Under the pieces are notes generated by a model. That model had not been told where the DNA came from. It was given only the letters and a program-made list of their open reading frames with translations, and ran no database searches. DNA of 64,000 bases from Cytidiella melzeri (Eukaryota; Basidiomycota; Agaricomycetes; Polyporales; Irpicaceae), in the NCBI GenBank assembly GCA_022592445.1, contig JABYQR010000014.1, forward strand, positions 186,001 through 250,000, given 5' to 3'. Within the stretch, counting starts at the first letter, position 1; each line of letters opens with the position of its first letter. A program made the position numbers and the translations under genes. Below are positions 1 to 11,593 of the stretch, in pieces.

Positions 1-28
1 CCCCGTCGCCGACACCAATTTAACCAAC

Positions 29-788
29 ATGGTGTGTGGAAACTATGACTGTGCGTTGTCTGGACAACTGCTGAACAAATGCTGCAGGGTCGCGTTCGTA
101 CCAAAACCACCAAGAGGGCCTCGCGAGTGCTCATCGAAAAATAGTGAGTATTCGTCAATTGTTGGTCGGGTACGGAGCCAGGATGGAAGAGCAGGGAGAT
201 AGGGATGGTTTTTGGATGGTGCTGGTGGTAGATATAGGCAAGGTCTAACTTGGAAGGTGCCAGTAGCAGATCAGAGGCAGAATGCTGATGGCTTGGTGCA
301 GCTACCCTCGCCTTACCCTCGACTTCCACACCAACAAACGTATTATTGATGAAGTCGTGCGTCGCCTCAATTTTGAATTTATTGCTATGTAGCTGAATCA
401 GTCTGTAGGCTGTGGTCCCTTCAAAACGCCTCCGCAACAAGATTGCTGGTTTCACGACCCACTTGATGAAGCGTATTCAGAAGGGCCCAGTCCGTGGTAT
501 CTCCTTCAAGCTGCAGGAGGAGGAGCGTGAGAGGAAGGACAACTACGTGCCCGAGGTGTCTGCACTCGACACAAGTGTCACCGGTCTTGAGGTTGATCCT
601 GATACCAAGGTTCGGTTCCTCGTACGTCGTGGCGCACCATTATTGTCCTCACTGTTCTTGTCCAGGATCTTCTCCACGCCCTTAACTTTGACTCGGTACA
701 AGTCAACGTTGTTCAGCCCGTCGTTGCCGTTCCCGAACGTGGACCTCGTGGACCTCGGCGGAACGTCCCTGGTGCCGCCCGTTCGTAA
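29..788 (+). CDS. RPS17: 40S ribosomal protein eS17
   Basis: Small-subunit ribosomal protein eS17 of the 40S beak region. Exons 29-31, 88-143, 302-356, 409-609 and 666-788 join to 145 codons, the usual length for fungal eS17. The translation carries the family signatures GRVRTKT near the start, [21 protein letters not shown] and [19 protein letters not shown], then the acidic [12 protein letters not shown] stretch. The first exon is only the ATG (29-31) followed by GTGTGTGG; the next exon starts with the conserved Gly-Arg-Val. All introns are GT..AG and 52-158 bp. A start at 412 would lose the conserved N-terminal third, so it was not used. Nothing looks broken. Confidence 0.95.
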
Positions 789-899
789 AGGAGTACGGTA
801 TCCAGTATGTTATGTTATAGCGTCGTACATCCATGTATTGCACATCCTCTTGCAGTGTACTCGTTTAAAAAGCTTTCCGGGCGATTTACGCGGCTTGGG

Positions 900-1649
900 C
901 GCCGATGTGTGACTGATAATATGGGGCTCTGCGTGATGATGTTTCTGATTATGAGGATGCCGTGCTGATGATCTGTGGCTGTAGGGTGAATATTTGATCA
1001 TTATTTTTCTCTCCTTATACCTCTCTAGCGGTGTCCACCATCAGCACCCAAGTCTGGTTTCGACAAAGCAAGTACAATGTGCAAGAACGAACTGAGACAC
1101 TGTCGATGCTAAAAGGAAGAACCTCCGAGCTCGGACGCGCCCTCAAGGCAACGCTTGCTGGCAGTGTACTCGGGCTAGCAACCAAAGTGAGTGGCTCTGT
1201 ATACGTACTTTGATCATCAGTACCTGGGGCAAACAGGGACGCCACCATCGACTCCAGCTGTAAGAATGATCGCTAATTATTGCTGTGAGTACCCTGGGGC
1301 AATGATACGTTGCAGCGCATGCCGTCGATTGCAAAAATGCATTACACTAATGCATGCCAGAGAGTGACCCGCAGGCTCGAGGAATGGAATAGGAAGGAGG
1401 GCGGGGAGCGATTGACGAAAGACAAGATACGCGGAATATCCTACGATCAAAATAAGAGGATTCAGACTGGCCACGGCAGGAGCAACCCATCTGTTTCGTA
1501 CCCTGTGCCAGGTACGCACCGTACGATTTATTAGATATCTATCTGTGGCTTACCCTCAGGCTGTGCCAGACCGTCTGATTGACAATGCAAATTTATATTT
1601 CTAGGCATGGGTCGTGCGGACACTCTCCAGGACATTCCCCGCCGCAACT
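900..1649. other. intergenic gap between eS17 and P450-A; possible degraded exons
   Basis: No gene could be assigned. Two open stretches with plausible splice borders are present (about 1032-1194 followed by GTGAGT, and about 1317-1534 preceded by TTGCAG). Their translations match nothing I recognise and they do not join in one clear frame with a start and stop. The right part holds the P450-A promoter. May be a gene remnant; low certainty. Confidence 0.3.
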
Positions 1650-3920
1650 ATGCCTGCCGTCTCGTCCATGATTCAAGCTATCAAGGACAACAGCTCCCCG
1701 TCTGTCATCGCGCTCTCTCTCACTGCTGGAGCCGTTGTCGTCGTTATTTACAAGGCTGGCTCGTTGGTCATTCGCAATCTCTCTTCGCCCCTCCGCAACC
1801 TTCCTGGTCCACCAAACGCCCACTTTTTCTGGGGACATGCACGAAACATATACAACGCGGACCACTCTGTCCTTCAGGAGCAATGGGTGCAAGAATACGG
1901 TCCAACCATCTCCTACAATGGCCTCATGAGCGTAGGTGCCCACGTCTTCCGGTGAATAACAGATATCTTAAAGCGTACACAGGTTAACACCTTGTGGACC
2001 ATGGACACCCGGTATGTCCTGCAGGCCTTCCAGCATACAGTCTAACTCACGTCAATGCAGGGCATTACAGCATATCCTCACTAACACTTATACTTTTCAG
2101 AGGCCACTGCACAATCGCTTCCACCTGGCCCGACTTGCTGGTCCGGGTGTTCTCGTAGCTGAGGGTGGGTTCTTTCCTCCATCTTGTTGGCTATAGCAAT
2201 CATTGATTGACCATGGCCCTCAGGCGACCAGCATAGAAACCAGGTACACTTTATGTTCTCCAGTGATTACTACATCCACCTGACCTTCCGAGTACCATCA
2301 TAGCGAAGAATCCTAAACCCCGCATTTGGTCCAGTGGCGGTGCGCGACGTGACGGATATGTTTATTGAAAAGTCACAGCTGGTACGCCCCATCGACAACA
2401 CTCCAATCCACCTGGCAATTGAAGGATCTTGCAGCTTCGCGACAGATGGCTCGCTGAGATCGCAAAGTCAGGAGAAACCGACGCTCACATTGATGCCATG
2501 CCCTGGTTGAGTAAAGCGGCGCTTGACATGATAGGTATTGCTGGTAAGCTACAGCTCAGCCATGTTTTTTCTCTTCTGACAGCTTTGACCAGGCTTCAAC
2601 TACAACTTTGACGCGCTGAACCCACAAGAGGGAAGGCGCGAACTCAACGATGCTTTCAACACCATCTCTATCAGCATGCATACGCCCCGTTTGATGGCTA
2701 TCTTACAAGCCTTCATACCCTTCCTGCGTGTTTTCGTACGTGCTCAACCACTGGCTAACGCGACTGGAGAATCTCGTCTTACTCGATATGTACAGAAAAC
2801 CGAAGGCGAGAAGAAATTAGCGGAGGCGCAGAAGATCATGCGTCGAATTGGGCTTCAACTCGTTGCAGAGAAAAAGGCGTCGGTTATCGCGGAAAGCGAA
2901 CAGGGGAACATTGAGAAGAAGAAGCTGCTTGGACGTGATATGCTGACACTTCTCGTGAAGGCAAACATGGCATCGGATATTCCTGACAGTCAGCGGCTGG
3001 ATGACGACGAAGTTCTTGCACGTAGGTGCTGTTACTCATGGTTGAGATGTGATATCTGATGGTGCCTCAGAGTTCCCGACGTTTGTAGTCGCAGGGCACG
3101 AGACGACGGCGACGGCGACAACGTGGGCAATATTTTCGCTTACCCAGCATCCGGACGTCCAACGCAAACTCCGCGACGAACTCGTCAGTTTCCCGACGGA
3201 CAACCCAACCATGGACGAACTACATGCATTGCCGTACCTTGATATGGTTGTGAAGGAAGTCCTTCGACACCACTCGGTGGTGCCAATAGGCATGCGTGTT
3301 GCGACGAAAGACGATGTGATTCCTTGCAGTACGCCGTATACGGATAGATACGGCGTGCTGAGGGACCACATCCGGTGAGCTCGTTTCTTTGACCGGATGA
3401 GGCGTTACTGAGGTAATGCATTTGTGAAGCGTACAGAAGGATGATATGATCATGATACCGATTCTTGCTATGAATCGGTACAAGCCCTACTGGGGAGACG
3501 ACGCGCTGGAATTCAGGTGAGTTCTGATAATGCTGCCCTCACGTTACCATCATGTGTCACATTTTCCAGACCGGAACGCTGGGAGCACCCTCCAGAGGCT
3601 ATTGAGACGGTGCCTGGTGTGTACGCCAACATGCTGAGCTTCCTCGGCGGACCTCGTGCGTGCATTGGCTACCGGTTCTCACTCACCGAGTGCGTAATTT
3701 ATGGCTTCCACGTTGGTTGACGATTGACATGGTCCCTGCCAGGATGAAAGCTCTGCTGTTCACGCTGATCCGCGAGTTTGAGTTTGAGCTGGACGTGGCT
3801 GCTGAGAGAATCAAGAAGCGGACAGCAGTGGTGCAGCGACCCATCCTCGCTGATGATGAATCGGAGAAGAAGGGAGAAGGAAAGATGCCGATAGTCATTA
3901 GGCAATATGTGCGCGGGTAG
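1650..3920 (+). CDS. cytochrome P450 monooxygenase (P450-A)
   Basis: Microsomal class II P450, 559 aa. Exons: 1650-1931, 1983-2011, 2061-2164, 2224-2243, 2304-2381, 2435-2543, 2593-2735, 2796-3021, 3071-3374, 3430-3516, 3570-3689, 3743-3920. An N-terminal membrane anchor spans about residues 17-37, followed by a proline-rich hinge (LPGPP). The I-helix oxygen site AGHETT is near residue 338, the K-helix ExxR (EVLR) near 393, PERW near 462, and the heme loop [10 protein letters not shown] has its Cys ligand near 492. All catalytic motifs are intact. It is the first of two tandem same-strand paralogues; a third lies at 20854-23093. Substrate unknown. The motif set looks like the fungal long-chain or xenobiotic P450 families, but I do not assign a CYP family. 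Confidence 0.93.
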
Positions 3921-4030
3921 TACTTGTTCGTCAGTGTCAAACCTGTGTAATGTGTCTGAGCTGATGCTCGAGTTTCAAAGGTTGACTGGGTAGTAAAGTG
4001 ACTGAGTAGTAAAGAGTGCATATTTCGAGC

Positions 4031-4064
4031 ATATATATATATATATATATATTATATATACTAT
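4031..4064. repeat. AT dinucleotide microsatellite
   Basis: An (AT)n run of about 22 bases followed by an imperfect AT-rich tail, about 110 bp after the P450-A stop. Confidence 0.9.
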
Positions 4065-4074
4065 CATTCATGCG

Positions 4075-4940
4075 GTGTTCGTAAAAACCCGGCGCTCAGC
4101 ACATTGCGCTGAGAGCTCCCGCCTAAATCTGTCAAAAAGTACATAGAATTATACCTGTGCATCTTGATAGTATGCTGTATTAAACTCACGCTTTTTAGAG
4201 AGGAACAGCGAGCTGCGGCAGGATGCCGACGAGGGGTAGAAGAGAGAAGGGGTGTTCGTAAAAACGTCACGGTTGATCACACCGGCATGAGGTCGGCATA
4301 TGGTCACTCCAACACGACTTACCATATGTAGTATCACCATCAGCTGAGCTCATCAGCGAGAGCAGTGTTCGTAAAAAGTGTGTTTGGGTAGATTACCATG
4401 TGTATTACAAGGATGTGCTACTGTATTCAATTATATACAAGAATACTGAACACTTCGACGTGAATCAAGAAAGAAGGGGCCGCAAAGCAGTGGCTAGAAG
4501 TTGCGGCAAGCAGGTACCAGACGCAAAACGCAAACGCGATGTTGCGACGAGGCTGCGATACGCCTCTAAGCGGAGTTTAAACTGCGCTCGGTCTCAAAGT
4601 CACGCATGTCTCGATATTGTTCGTAAAAACTACTCTACACATGTACACAGAGCAATCGGGCTGCTGGAGCAGCTTTCAATGCAATATTAGTCACTTTGCT
4701 TCTGCAAGATGGTCATAAAATATGCAGTACATCAGTCAGAATCTCTATCCATCAATCTGAGTAAAGTACAGAAACTCACTGCTTTGTCTCTACCGACTTC
4801 ATCCCTCGCATTTATACTACTTTTCTTACACCAAAATAATGCTATAGTCGTACTTTATTGCTCACAGTATACTTAGAATATTCGGACGTGCGCAAGTATC
4901 GAAAGTACTAGTGTTCGTAAAAACAGGCGTTTACGAACAC
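4075..4940. repeat. cluster of a 14-bp repeat GTGTTCGTAAAAAC between the two P450 genes
   Basis: The word GTGTTCGTAAAAAC, exact or with small changes, occurs in the same direction at 4075, 4252, 4365, 4617 and 4911. Its inverse GTTTACGAACAC is at 4929-4940, so 4911-4940 can fold as a hairpin with a 4-nt loop. The copies at 4363 and (inverted) 4942 read CAGTGTTCGTAAA at their outer ends. They are flanked by similar 12-mers (4351-4362 and 4943-4954, 10 of 12 equal). This fits a small non-autonomous DNA transposon or nested MITEs, but the superfamily is not certain. No coding sequence was seen in 3921-5154. Confidence 0.6.
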
Positions 4941-5106
4941 TGCATCAACGATAGTATACCTTGCGTGGGACCGACACCGGGCCTAATAGTAAGAGGCGCT
5001 TTGCAGTAACACTCGGAACGACACAACCAGACTGACATCCATCGCCGGCACAGTCTGTGGCCACCGCCAGTACTTATTCCTTCATCATGCTCCTCACACG
5101 GCGGCC

Positions 5107-5114
5107 TCATAAAT
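5107..5114 (+). promoter_or_regulatory. TATA-like element of P450-B
   Basis: CATAAATA about 45 bp before the P450-B ATG. The divergent paralogue P450-C has the same CATAAATACT word at a similar distance from its ATG. Position and conservation suggest a core promoter. Confidence 0.45.
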
Positions 5115-5154
5115 ACTTGTCCCAGCCATCTACTGCACGACTTTCACCACAATC

Positions 5155-7368
5155 ATGTTCGCCGTTTCGTCTTTCCTTCACAACAACAGCTCCCCACTCA
5201 CTCTCGTCCTCACCGTTGTTGCCGGCACCCTCATCATCGTCTTTTACAAGGCGGGCTCGTTTGTCGTCCGCAACCTCTCCTCTCCTCTCCGCTCCCTTCG
5301 AGGCCCACCAAACCCGCACCTCTTCTGGGGTCAAGTCCAGGTAATTTTCAAGAACGACAATTCTGTTTCTCAGGAGCAATGGGTGGATCAGTACGGTCCA
5401 ACGATTGCGTACCAAGGCTTGTTGGGTGTAAGTGTCTATCGCCATCGGACCACAGCAGCTATTTGACACTTTGTACACAAGGTCAATCATCTGTGGACAA
5501 TGGACACCAGGTCAGTTACACAAGCCTTCGTATCGCCCTCCACGACCCTAACATCGACTCAGGGCCTTGAATCATGTCCTCACCCACTACTATACCTACC
5601 AGAGGCCAGAACAGGGTCGCTACCACCTGTCCCGTGTCGTCGGCCCCGGTGTTCTGGTCACTGAACGTGCGTTCTTTGCCTCTCCATTCCTCACACTACC
5701 TCACATTAGTCTCACAGAGGATCAACATAGGAATCAGGTTCGTTCTTGCTGATCCTACGCTCCCTGCATATATCTCACCTCATGGTCACAGCGAAGAGCC
5801 TTGAACCCTGCATTCGGCCCTGCGCAGGTACGCGAGTTGACAGAGATTTTTGTCGAAAAGTCGCAACTGGTACGTCCCAACTCTTGCATCCATGCCATAG
5901 GCTGACCATGCTCTAGCTTCGTGACAGATGGCTTGCAGAGATCACAAATTCGAGTACAGACGTCGCTCACGTTGATGCCCTGTCCTGGTTGAGCAAGGCG
6001 ACACTCGACATTATCGGACTCGCTGGTAGGTCTATCCCTCAATATTTCTGTTTCCTCTAACACGGACTAGGCTTTAACTACACCTTTGATGCCCTGCGAG
6101 GGGAGAAGAATGAGTTGAACGACGCTTTCAACACGGTGCTCTCTGCCCAAAGTAAACCCCCAGTATTGACCATACTGCAAGGCTATATGCCTTTCTTGCG
6201 TGTTTTTGTATGTCTCTGCAAGTATTCAGTGGCGTCAACTCTGCTAATGATACGCAGAAAACCCGAAGGGACCGTCTGTCGGCAGAGGCGCAAATGACAC
6301 TGCGCCGTATCGGGTTGCAGCTTATTGCGGAAAAAAAGGCATCGATCCTCGCCGCGACTGGGCAGAACAACATCGAGAAGAAGGACGTTCTTGGGCGCGA
6401 TCTACTCACTCTTCTAATCAAGGCAAACATGGCGTCGGATGTCCCTGAAAATCAGCGACTGACGGACGACGAGGTTCTCGCACGTGAGCTACTCTTCTTT
6501 CTCAAAAGTCCCTATCTGACGGTGGTTCAGAGGTTCCAACGTTTATCGTCGCAGGCCATGAAACAACGTCCACCGCAACAATGTGGACGCTGTTCTCGCT
6601 GACGCAGCACCCCGACGTGCAGCGCAAGCTCCGGAATGAATTACTCGAGGTGCAGACAGAAAACCCGACGATGGAGGAACTTCAAGCACTGCCATACCTC
6701 GAGATGGTCGTCAAGGAGGTTTTGCGCTATCACTCGCCTGTGCCAGTGACAAGTCGTACCGCGGCGAATGACGACCTGATTCCTTGCAGCACGCCTTACA
6801 CAGACAAGCACGGCGTGCAGAGGGATCACATTCAGTAAGTGAGTCACGAATGGCTCGTATCGCTACTAAATTTATTGCTGCAGAATTCAGAAGGGTGACC
6901 GTGTCATAATCCCGATTCTTGCCCTCAACCGATACAAGCCTTACTGGGGAGAAGACGCTATGGAGTTCAAGTCAGTGTCACCCTGTCAGTTCTACGCTCT
7001 ACTCACACGTACAACCCTCCAAAGACCAGAACGCTGGGAAAACCCACCAGACACCATCACCTCCATCCCTGGTGTATTCGGACACGTCCTCAGCTTCCTT
7101 GGTGGACCTCGTGCATGCATCGGCTACCGATTTTCCCTCGTCGAGTGCGTATTTCGTCTGCGCCCGCCTCTGCCGACAATTGACATGCTTGTATAGAATG
7201 AAGGCGCTGCTATTTACGCTCGTCCGCTCATTCGAGTTTGAGCTCGACGTGTCTGCAGACAAGGTTAAGAAGAGGTCGACCATTGTCCAGCGCCCCGTTA
7301 TCGTCGGTAATGATAACAAGATGGAGGGGAAGATGCCGCTCCGTATCAGGCCATACGCTCGCGCGTAA
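5155..7368 (+). CDS. cytochrome P450 monooxygenase (P450-B)
   Basis: Paralogue of P450-A, 552 aa. Exons: 5155-5427, 5482-5510, 5563-5666, 5718-5737, 5792-5869, 5917-6025, 6071-6207, 6258-6483, 6531-6834, 6884-6970, 7025-7144, 7197-7368. All 11 intron positions and phases equal those of P450-A; eight of the 12 exons are the same length in all three paralogues. It has an N-terminal anchor, AGHETT (I-helix), EVLRYH (ExxR), PERW and [10 protein letters not shown] with the heme Cys near residue 487. A 20-nt exon 4 is retained. The stop lies 185 bp from the end of the convergent flavin monooxygenase. All catalytic residues are present; substrate unknown. Probably a tandem duplicate of P450-A that has since diverged. 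Confidence 0.93.
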
Positions 7369-7553
7369 GTTGCAGACTTTGGGAAGTGGTGTTGAGGTTG
7401 CCTTGCACTTGGTCGCTATTACTGGATATTTCTCTACACCTGGAGACTAAAGGTCTACGTAGCAATGGAGGGCTGTGTTTGCCTCTCCTCAATCAAGTTT
7501 TCTTTGGATATCCAACATTCTTGAACCTTGAATTCGTTGTACACAAAAGTAAC

Positions 7554-10148
7554 TCATTGCGGGATCGGTGGCACATCAGGCTTCTCCAAATACCAAGCAA
7601 CTGGGCAAAATATCAGTATCAGTCGGAACATTTGACTCCCCTCTACTCACGATCTCCCTTCATCGTATTCTCGTTGACCGTCTGGCCGTCGCCAAGCCAG
7701 AACAGTCTGTTAGTCGTGTTATCGAGACGTTCGTATTCGTAGTCTTCCCAGCGAGGGTGCGCCAGCGAGTTGATAGCATGAAGGTTGCTGCCTAGAGATA
7801 GCAGTGTGACCTAAACACGCACAGGAGATAAATACTGTCTCTGACGAAAGGAGCTTACCCGGCCAGAGCCCGACCACAGTCCCGTCATCGGCACTATACC
7901 ATGAATTGCACTTGTCGGTGTACACGGTCTGCAGGACATGACATCAGTGACAGCATGCTCACGCCCTCCGTTCTCTGAACGAGCACATACCTTTGGGAAG
8001 TAGTTCTGTAACCGAGCGCAGAAAACAATCAGTTGAAAACGATGACAAGGGAGGACAGCTGCCTTACACGCATGTGCTGCGTCCAGTCCCTCATCGCCTC
8101 CTTTTTGGGCTCCATACACTTTAACCTCTCCCTTTGCAACTTCATCGCACACTTGGAGATGTACACCGCCTGGTTCTCCAACATTGAGATGATTGTGCCC
8201 GTGTTCAGGCCTGAGCCAGGCCCGTACATGTGGAACAGATTCGGGAAACCGTCAACGGCGATGGACAGGTAAGCTTCCGCGTATGGAGTCCACCGGTCGT
8301 TGAGTTTTACGCCATTCCGACCGACAACGTCGAAGGGGTAATGGTAGGAAACGTCAAACCCTGTGGCTGCGACGATGACGTCGAGGTTGTTATGGCGGCC
8401 GTCTTCGAGTTCGATGCCGGTGCGAGTAATGCGCTTGATTGGCGTTGTTTCGTACGTAGTCTGCAATGCAGTACTCAGCGCAAGTCGTCGGTCTATCGGT
8501 ATACTGAGTGTGATGGGGGATACTGACGTTATCAGCGCATAAGGCCTCAAGATACCCGTTGCCGGGCGACAGACGTCGACAGAAGACAGAAAAGTCAGGT
8601 AAAACTGCGAGGCGGGGCGAGTCAGCATTTAGCAAGAAATCAGCCGATATTCTGATGCGTGACGCACTCTTTTCGAACAGCTCGGGTTTCTTGGCCAAAT
8701 GTTTCTTCATGTCAGCCTCAAACATTGCTCTGGTTTGCTGCTGCATGTCCGAATTGCGCAGTGAGACCGCGTGGAAGACCTGGTGAGGTTAAACGTCAGA
8801 ATGTCATCGTTCCAACATGCCGTTGAAGGACGTTACATTCATGTTGTGTTCTAAAGCATGCCTGAAATCCCTGGCGTTATGTGGATCCTTCAGCTTCTGG
8901 AGCTCCTCAGCCGTGAAAACTTCTACATATGTTCTGTGATAGATACCTCGCACACGGAAAACTTAATGTACGGTCTACTCACGATTATCGTCATCTGGCT
9001 TTCTTCCCAACAGGGCCCGTGTTTCGTTGACACAAAAGTCGGGTGCAATCCATGTCTTTTGACGAACATAGTTGACGAGCCTGAGAGCTTTGGGATGAAC
9101 AGCTGCTACAGCCTGAATTCCCGAAGATCCCTATAGCATCCCGTCCACTTATCAATTTCCGCGATTTGGGGAACGGGTCTGTATCCAAGCAAACAAAGCT
9201 CACGTTGCCAATGATGCCTACCCTCTTCCCTTCGATGCTCTTCTCATCAAGGAGCCACTCCGCGGTATGCACCACTGGTCCGCCAAAGTCCTTCAACCCC
9301 TTGATGTTCGGCCAGTGCCAGCGGTTCAGGCTGCCCACGCAGAGCAGCAGTATGTCGCATGTTTCCTCAAACTCTCCTGCGACGTTGTCTGCACCACGGC
9401 GAACGCTAAGGGTCCATTTCCCGGTGGATTCATCCCACTTGGCGTGAGAGAGCACGTGTTTGAGATGTATGTACTCTCGAAGTTTGTACTTGTCCACGAC
9501 GCGTTCGATGTTGGCTTGTATCTCGGACCCGGACGAGTAGAAATTGGACCACTGAGACTGTGCGGTGTTCGGCGCAACTCCGAGTGTGAGGTACATAAGA
9601 GACAGGGACTTACGTGGTCTTCAAAGGAGAATTGATACTACAAGGTTCCGTAAAACGTTGAATGCAGTGTAGATCTTAGCGAAGAATCGACTTACACAAT
9701 GACTTGGCACGTCGCATGCGACACCCTAATTCATCCGTAAGCTCAATGGAGACACAGACAGCGCCATATTTGTCTACTCACAGGGTATTGGTTCGCATAC
9801 CAAGTGCCGCCAACACCGGCCTGCTTCTCATAAATTTTGAAGTCAAGGTGTGGGATATTCTGCCTAAAACTGCAGTGAAAAAAGTGATTCAACTACTGCA
9901 ACATCTCCGCCGTGGTTCCAGCCGCAAGAGAAAATGGCAACGAACCGTAATGCGCAGAGTATCCCGCTGAAGCCGGCGCCTATGCACCGCACCTTCAAGG
10001 GCCTGTAGTCATCGATGTTGAAGTTCGGTGGCCGGTAATTGGCGTCCTCTGACGATGGGTTCAGAGCATGATAGGGATCTGTCTTGGTGTGTGGGGCGGG
10101 CTTGTAACCGAGCACCGAAGAAATAGTATCAGCGAATGCAGAAAGCAT
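7554..10148 (-). CDS. flavin-containing (Baeyer-Villiger-type) monooxygenase
   Basis: FAD/NADPH-dependent monooxygenase, 595 aa in 14 exons (5' to 3'): 10148-9946, 9869-9782, 9725-9696, 9637-9614, 9557-9204, 9130-8983, 8922-8837, 8779-8668, 8604-8528, 8460-8068, 8005-7991, 7928-7859, 7791-7651, 7600-7554. An FAD-binding GxGxxG (GAGFSG) lies near residue 57. The Baeyer-Villiger fingerprint FxGxxxHxxxW (FGGPVVHTAEW) is near 207-217, and a second Rossmann motif, GNGSSG, near 230. The C-terminus carries the ATGFD and NRLFWLGDG blocks usual for fungal members. Two exons are only 15 and 24 nt. Ending at the TAG inside GTGAGTAG (7643) would drop the conserved AWYL tail, so the last exon was kept. 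Inserts oxygen next to a carbonyl or at a heteroatom; substrate unknown. Confidence 0.9.
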
Positions 10149-10771
10149 AGTTGAGATTCGCGGAGAGACCGCGACGCTAGTGTGTGCCAGGGCTGTCGGA
10201 AGAGCTCACTGTGCGTAGTATTTTATGCTGCGGGATGCACTTTATATGTGAACCCGGGACTCTGTACGAGCCGTCGCCGGAGTGGGTATGGTTTTGTCAT
10301 GAGCATGAGCAATTTGGCTGCTTCTCGTTTAGACCTGTAATTGTGTGGGAGGTCCTCTCACAAACATGTGTTCTTTGTGGCCACAGTCGGAGTTGCTGCG
10401 TGTGCTGTGGGTGCGGCTCGAGATTCAAGTGGAGCTTTCCCTGCAGGGTAGATGACCTAAGCGTGCCAGTGAGTCTGTGGAACAAAACATATGGCGCAAC
10501 ATAGCTGGTTATGCAAGAAAACGGACAATCGCGACACGAGCATGAGCTTCAGAGACAGCGAGGGCTACAGGAGCGATTTGTTGCTCGTCAGGTGAATAAT
10601 TAGAGTCGTGTCTCGCGTGAGATACAGAAGATCGCTAGCACGGCCGTCGTATTTCCGTGAGGCTCTATGAGAATGGAGGGGTAGCAGTACGTACTTACTG
10701 GCAAGTGTTTTGGGTCTGCATACCCAGACGAAATGCACAAGACGGGAGTCTTGTAACTTCCCAGAGAAAAA
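10149..10771. other. upstream region of the flavin monooxygenase
   Basis: No gene seen. A TATA-like element (TATAAA on the minus strand, 10241-10246) lies about 95 bp before the monooxygenase ATG. Open frames here have no recognisable protein and no splice support. Confidence 0.5.
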
Positions 10772-10856
10772 GGGCTCAACCGGGATTTGAACCCGGGGCC
10801 TCCTGCAATTAGTCATGTTGCCCAAAGCAGGAATCATACGACTAGACCATTGAGCC
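10772..10856 (-). tRNA. tRNA-Pro (anticodon UGG) with a 13-nt intron
   Basis: An 85-nt gene on the minus strand. The acceptor stem GGCTCAA pairs with TTGAGCC, the T-loop is GGTTCAAAT, and the B-box GGGTTCAAATCCC is present. The anticodon stem CCTGC/GCAGG encloses TTTGGG and then a short insert, giving anticodon TGG at positions 34-36 and an intron of about 13 nt after position 37, the usual eukaryotic site. A run TTTTCTC, a likely Pol III terminator, follows the 3' end. Folding was done by eye. Confidence 0.9.
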
Positions 10857-10929
10857 TCTACCAATCGACGATAGCTGCGATCACAATACCTTCTTGGCTG
10901 ATTACTGACGTCATGGAGTGCTGCTGTGT

Positions 10930-10936
10930 TATATAA
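10930..10936 (+). promoter_or_regulatory. TATA element of the Cys-tailed small protein gene
   Basis: TATATAA about 37 bp before the ATG at 10973. Confidence 0.5.
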
Positions 10937-10972
10937 CAAGCCCCCGCTACCTCGACTCACCTTTCATCCACC

Positions 10973-11252
10973 ATGTCTCCAGCTCAGCTTGCCTACCCGC
11001 CTGCCACATACACCGCGACACCTCGTGCAGGCCAAGTCCATGCTGCCCAGCCCAAACCCACCCAGAGCATGTCGCTTAGCCGTGCCACCGAGGCTCAATC
11101 TGAAGAGCAACGCGCAGAGCGCATAAGAGGAGGTTGTATACCTTGTCCTGTACGTTTGTGTTTTCCATACATGCTGCCCGCCGTGGGTATCTGACTCTGA
11201 GTCTCAGGACGGCGGTTGCTGCTACATCATCCCGATACCGTGTTGCTGCTGA
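10973..11252 (+). CDS. small protein with a Cys-rich C-terminal tail
   Basis: 73 aa from two exons, 10973-11149 and 11208-11252, with the GT..AG intron falling between CIPCP and DGGCC. The first 50 residues are polar and low-complexity (Pro, Ala, Ser, Gln). The tail is RGGCIPCP then DGGCCYIIPIPCCC: seven cysteines in 21 residues around a short hydrophobic core. Such tails are common in fungal small proteins and resemble CYSTM-like or palmitoylated membrane tails. Membrane attachment through lipidated cysteines is an inference from composition. There is no signal peptide. Function unknown. Confidence 0.8.
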
Positions 11253-11593
11253 GCGCCCCTGAAGCATGCGCATACCGACTGCCATAAAGCATATACTATT
11301 ACGCTATCCGATCCATGCATATTTCTTCATCACAGCACACATAACGCACCTGGACTTGGTATCCAGCAAATCCATGTGACATCAATCAAGCTCGTTTGTA
11401 TATTGTATGTTCAGATATGTGGGTGATTCATAAATTAGACAAGATGACCAGTTTTTGTCAGTTCAAATAAATAATGACCATTGTCCGAGTTGCAAGTACG
11501 AGAGGTGTCACGTACACTACTATGATACACAATGTTCTACAAGTTGATACTACAGCTGTCCGGATCCAAGTCTACACAGTAACAAATAGAACA
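11253..11593. other. intergenic, nothing recognised
   Basis: 3' flank shared by the Cys-tailed gene (+) and the aspartic protease (-). AT-rich, with no open frame or RNA gene that I can support. Confidence 0.6.

Noticed and set aside
412..912. Long frame at the end of eS17 read as a separate 166-aa gene
   Set aside because: It is exon 4 of RPS17 read through the last intron; splicing gives the conserved eS17 C-terminus ending at 788.
10184..10504. 106-codon Cys-rich frame upstream of the flavin monooxygenase
   Set aside because: Overlaps the promoter; Cys/Trp-rich composition looks like a chance frame and there is no family match.
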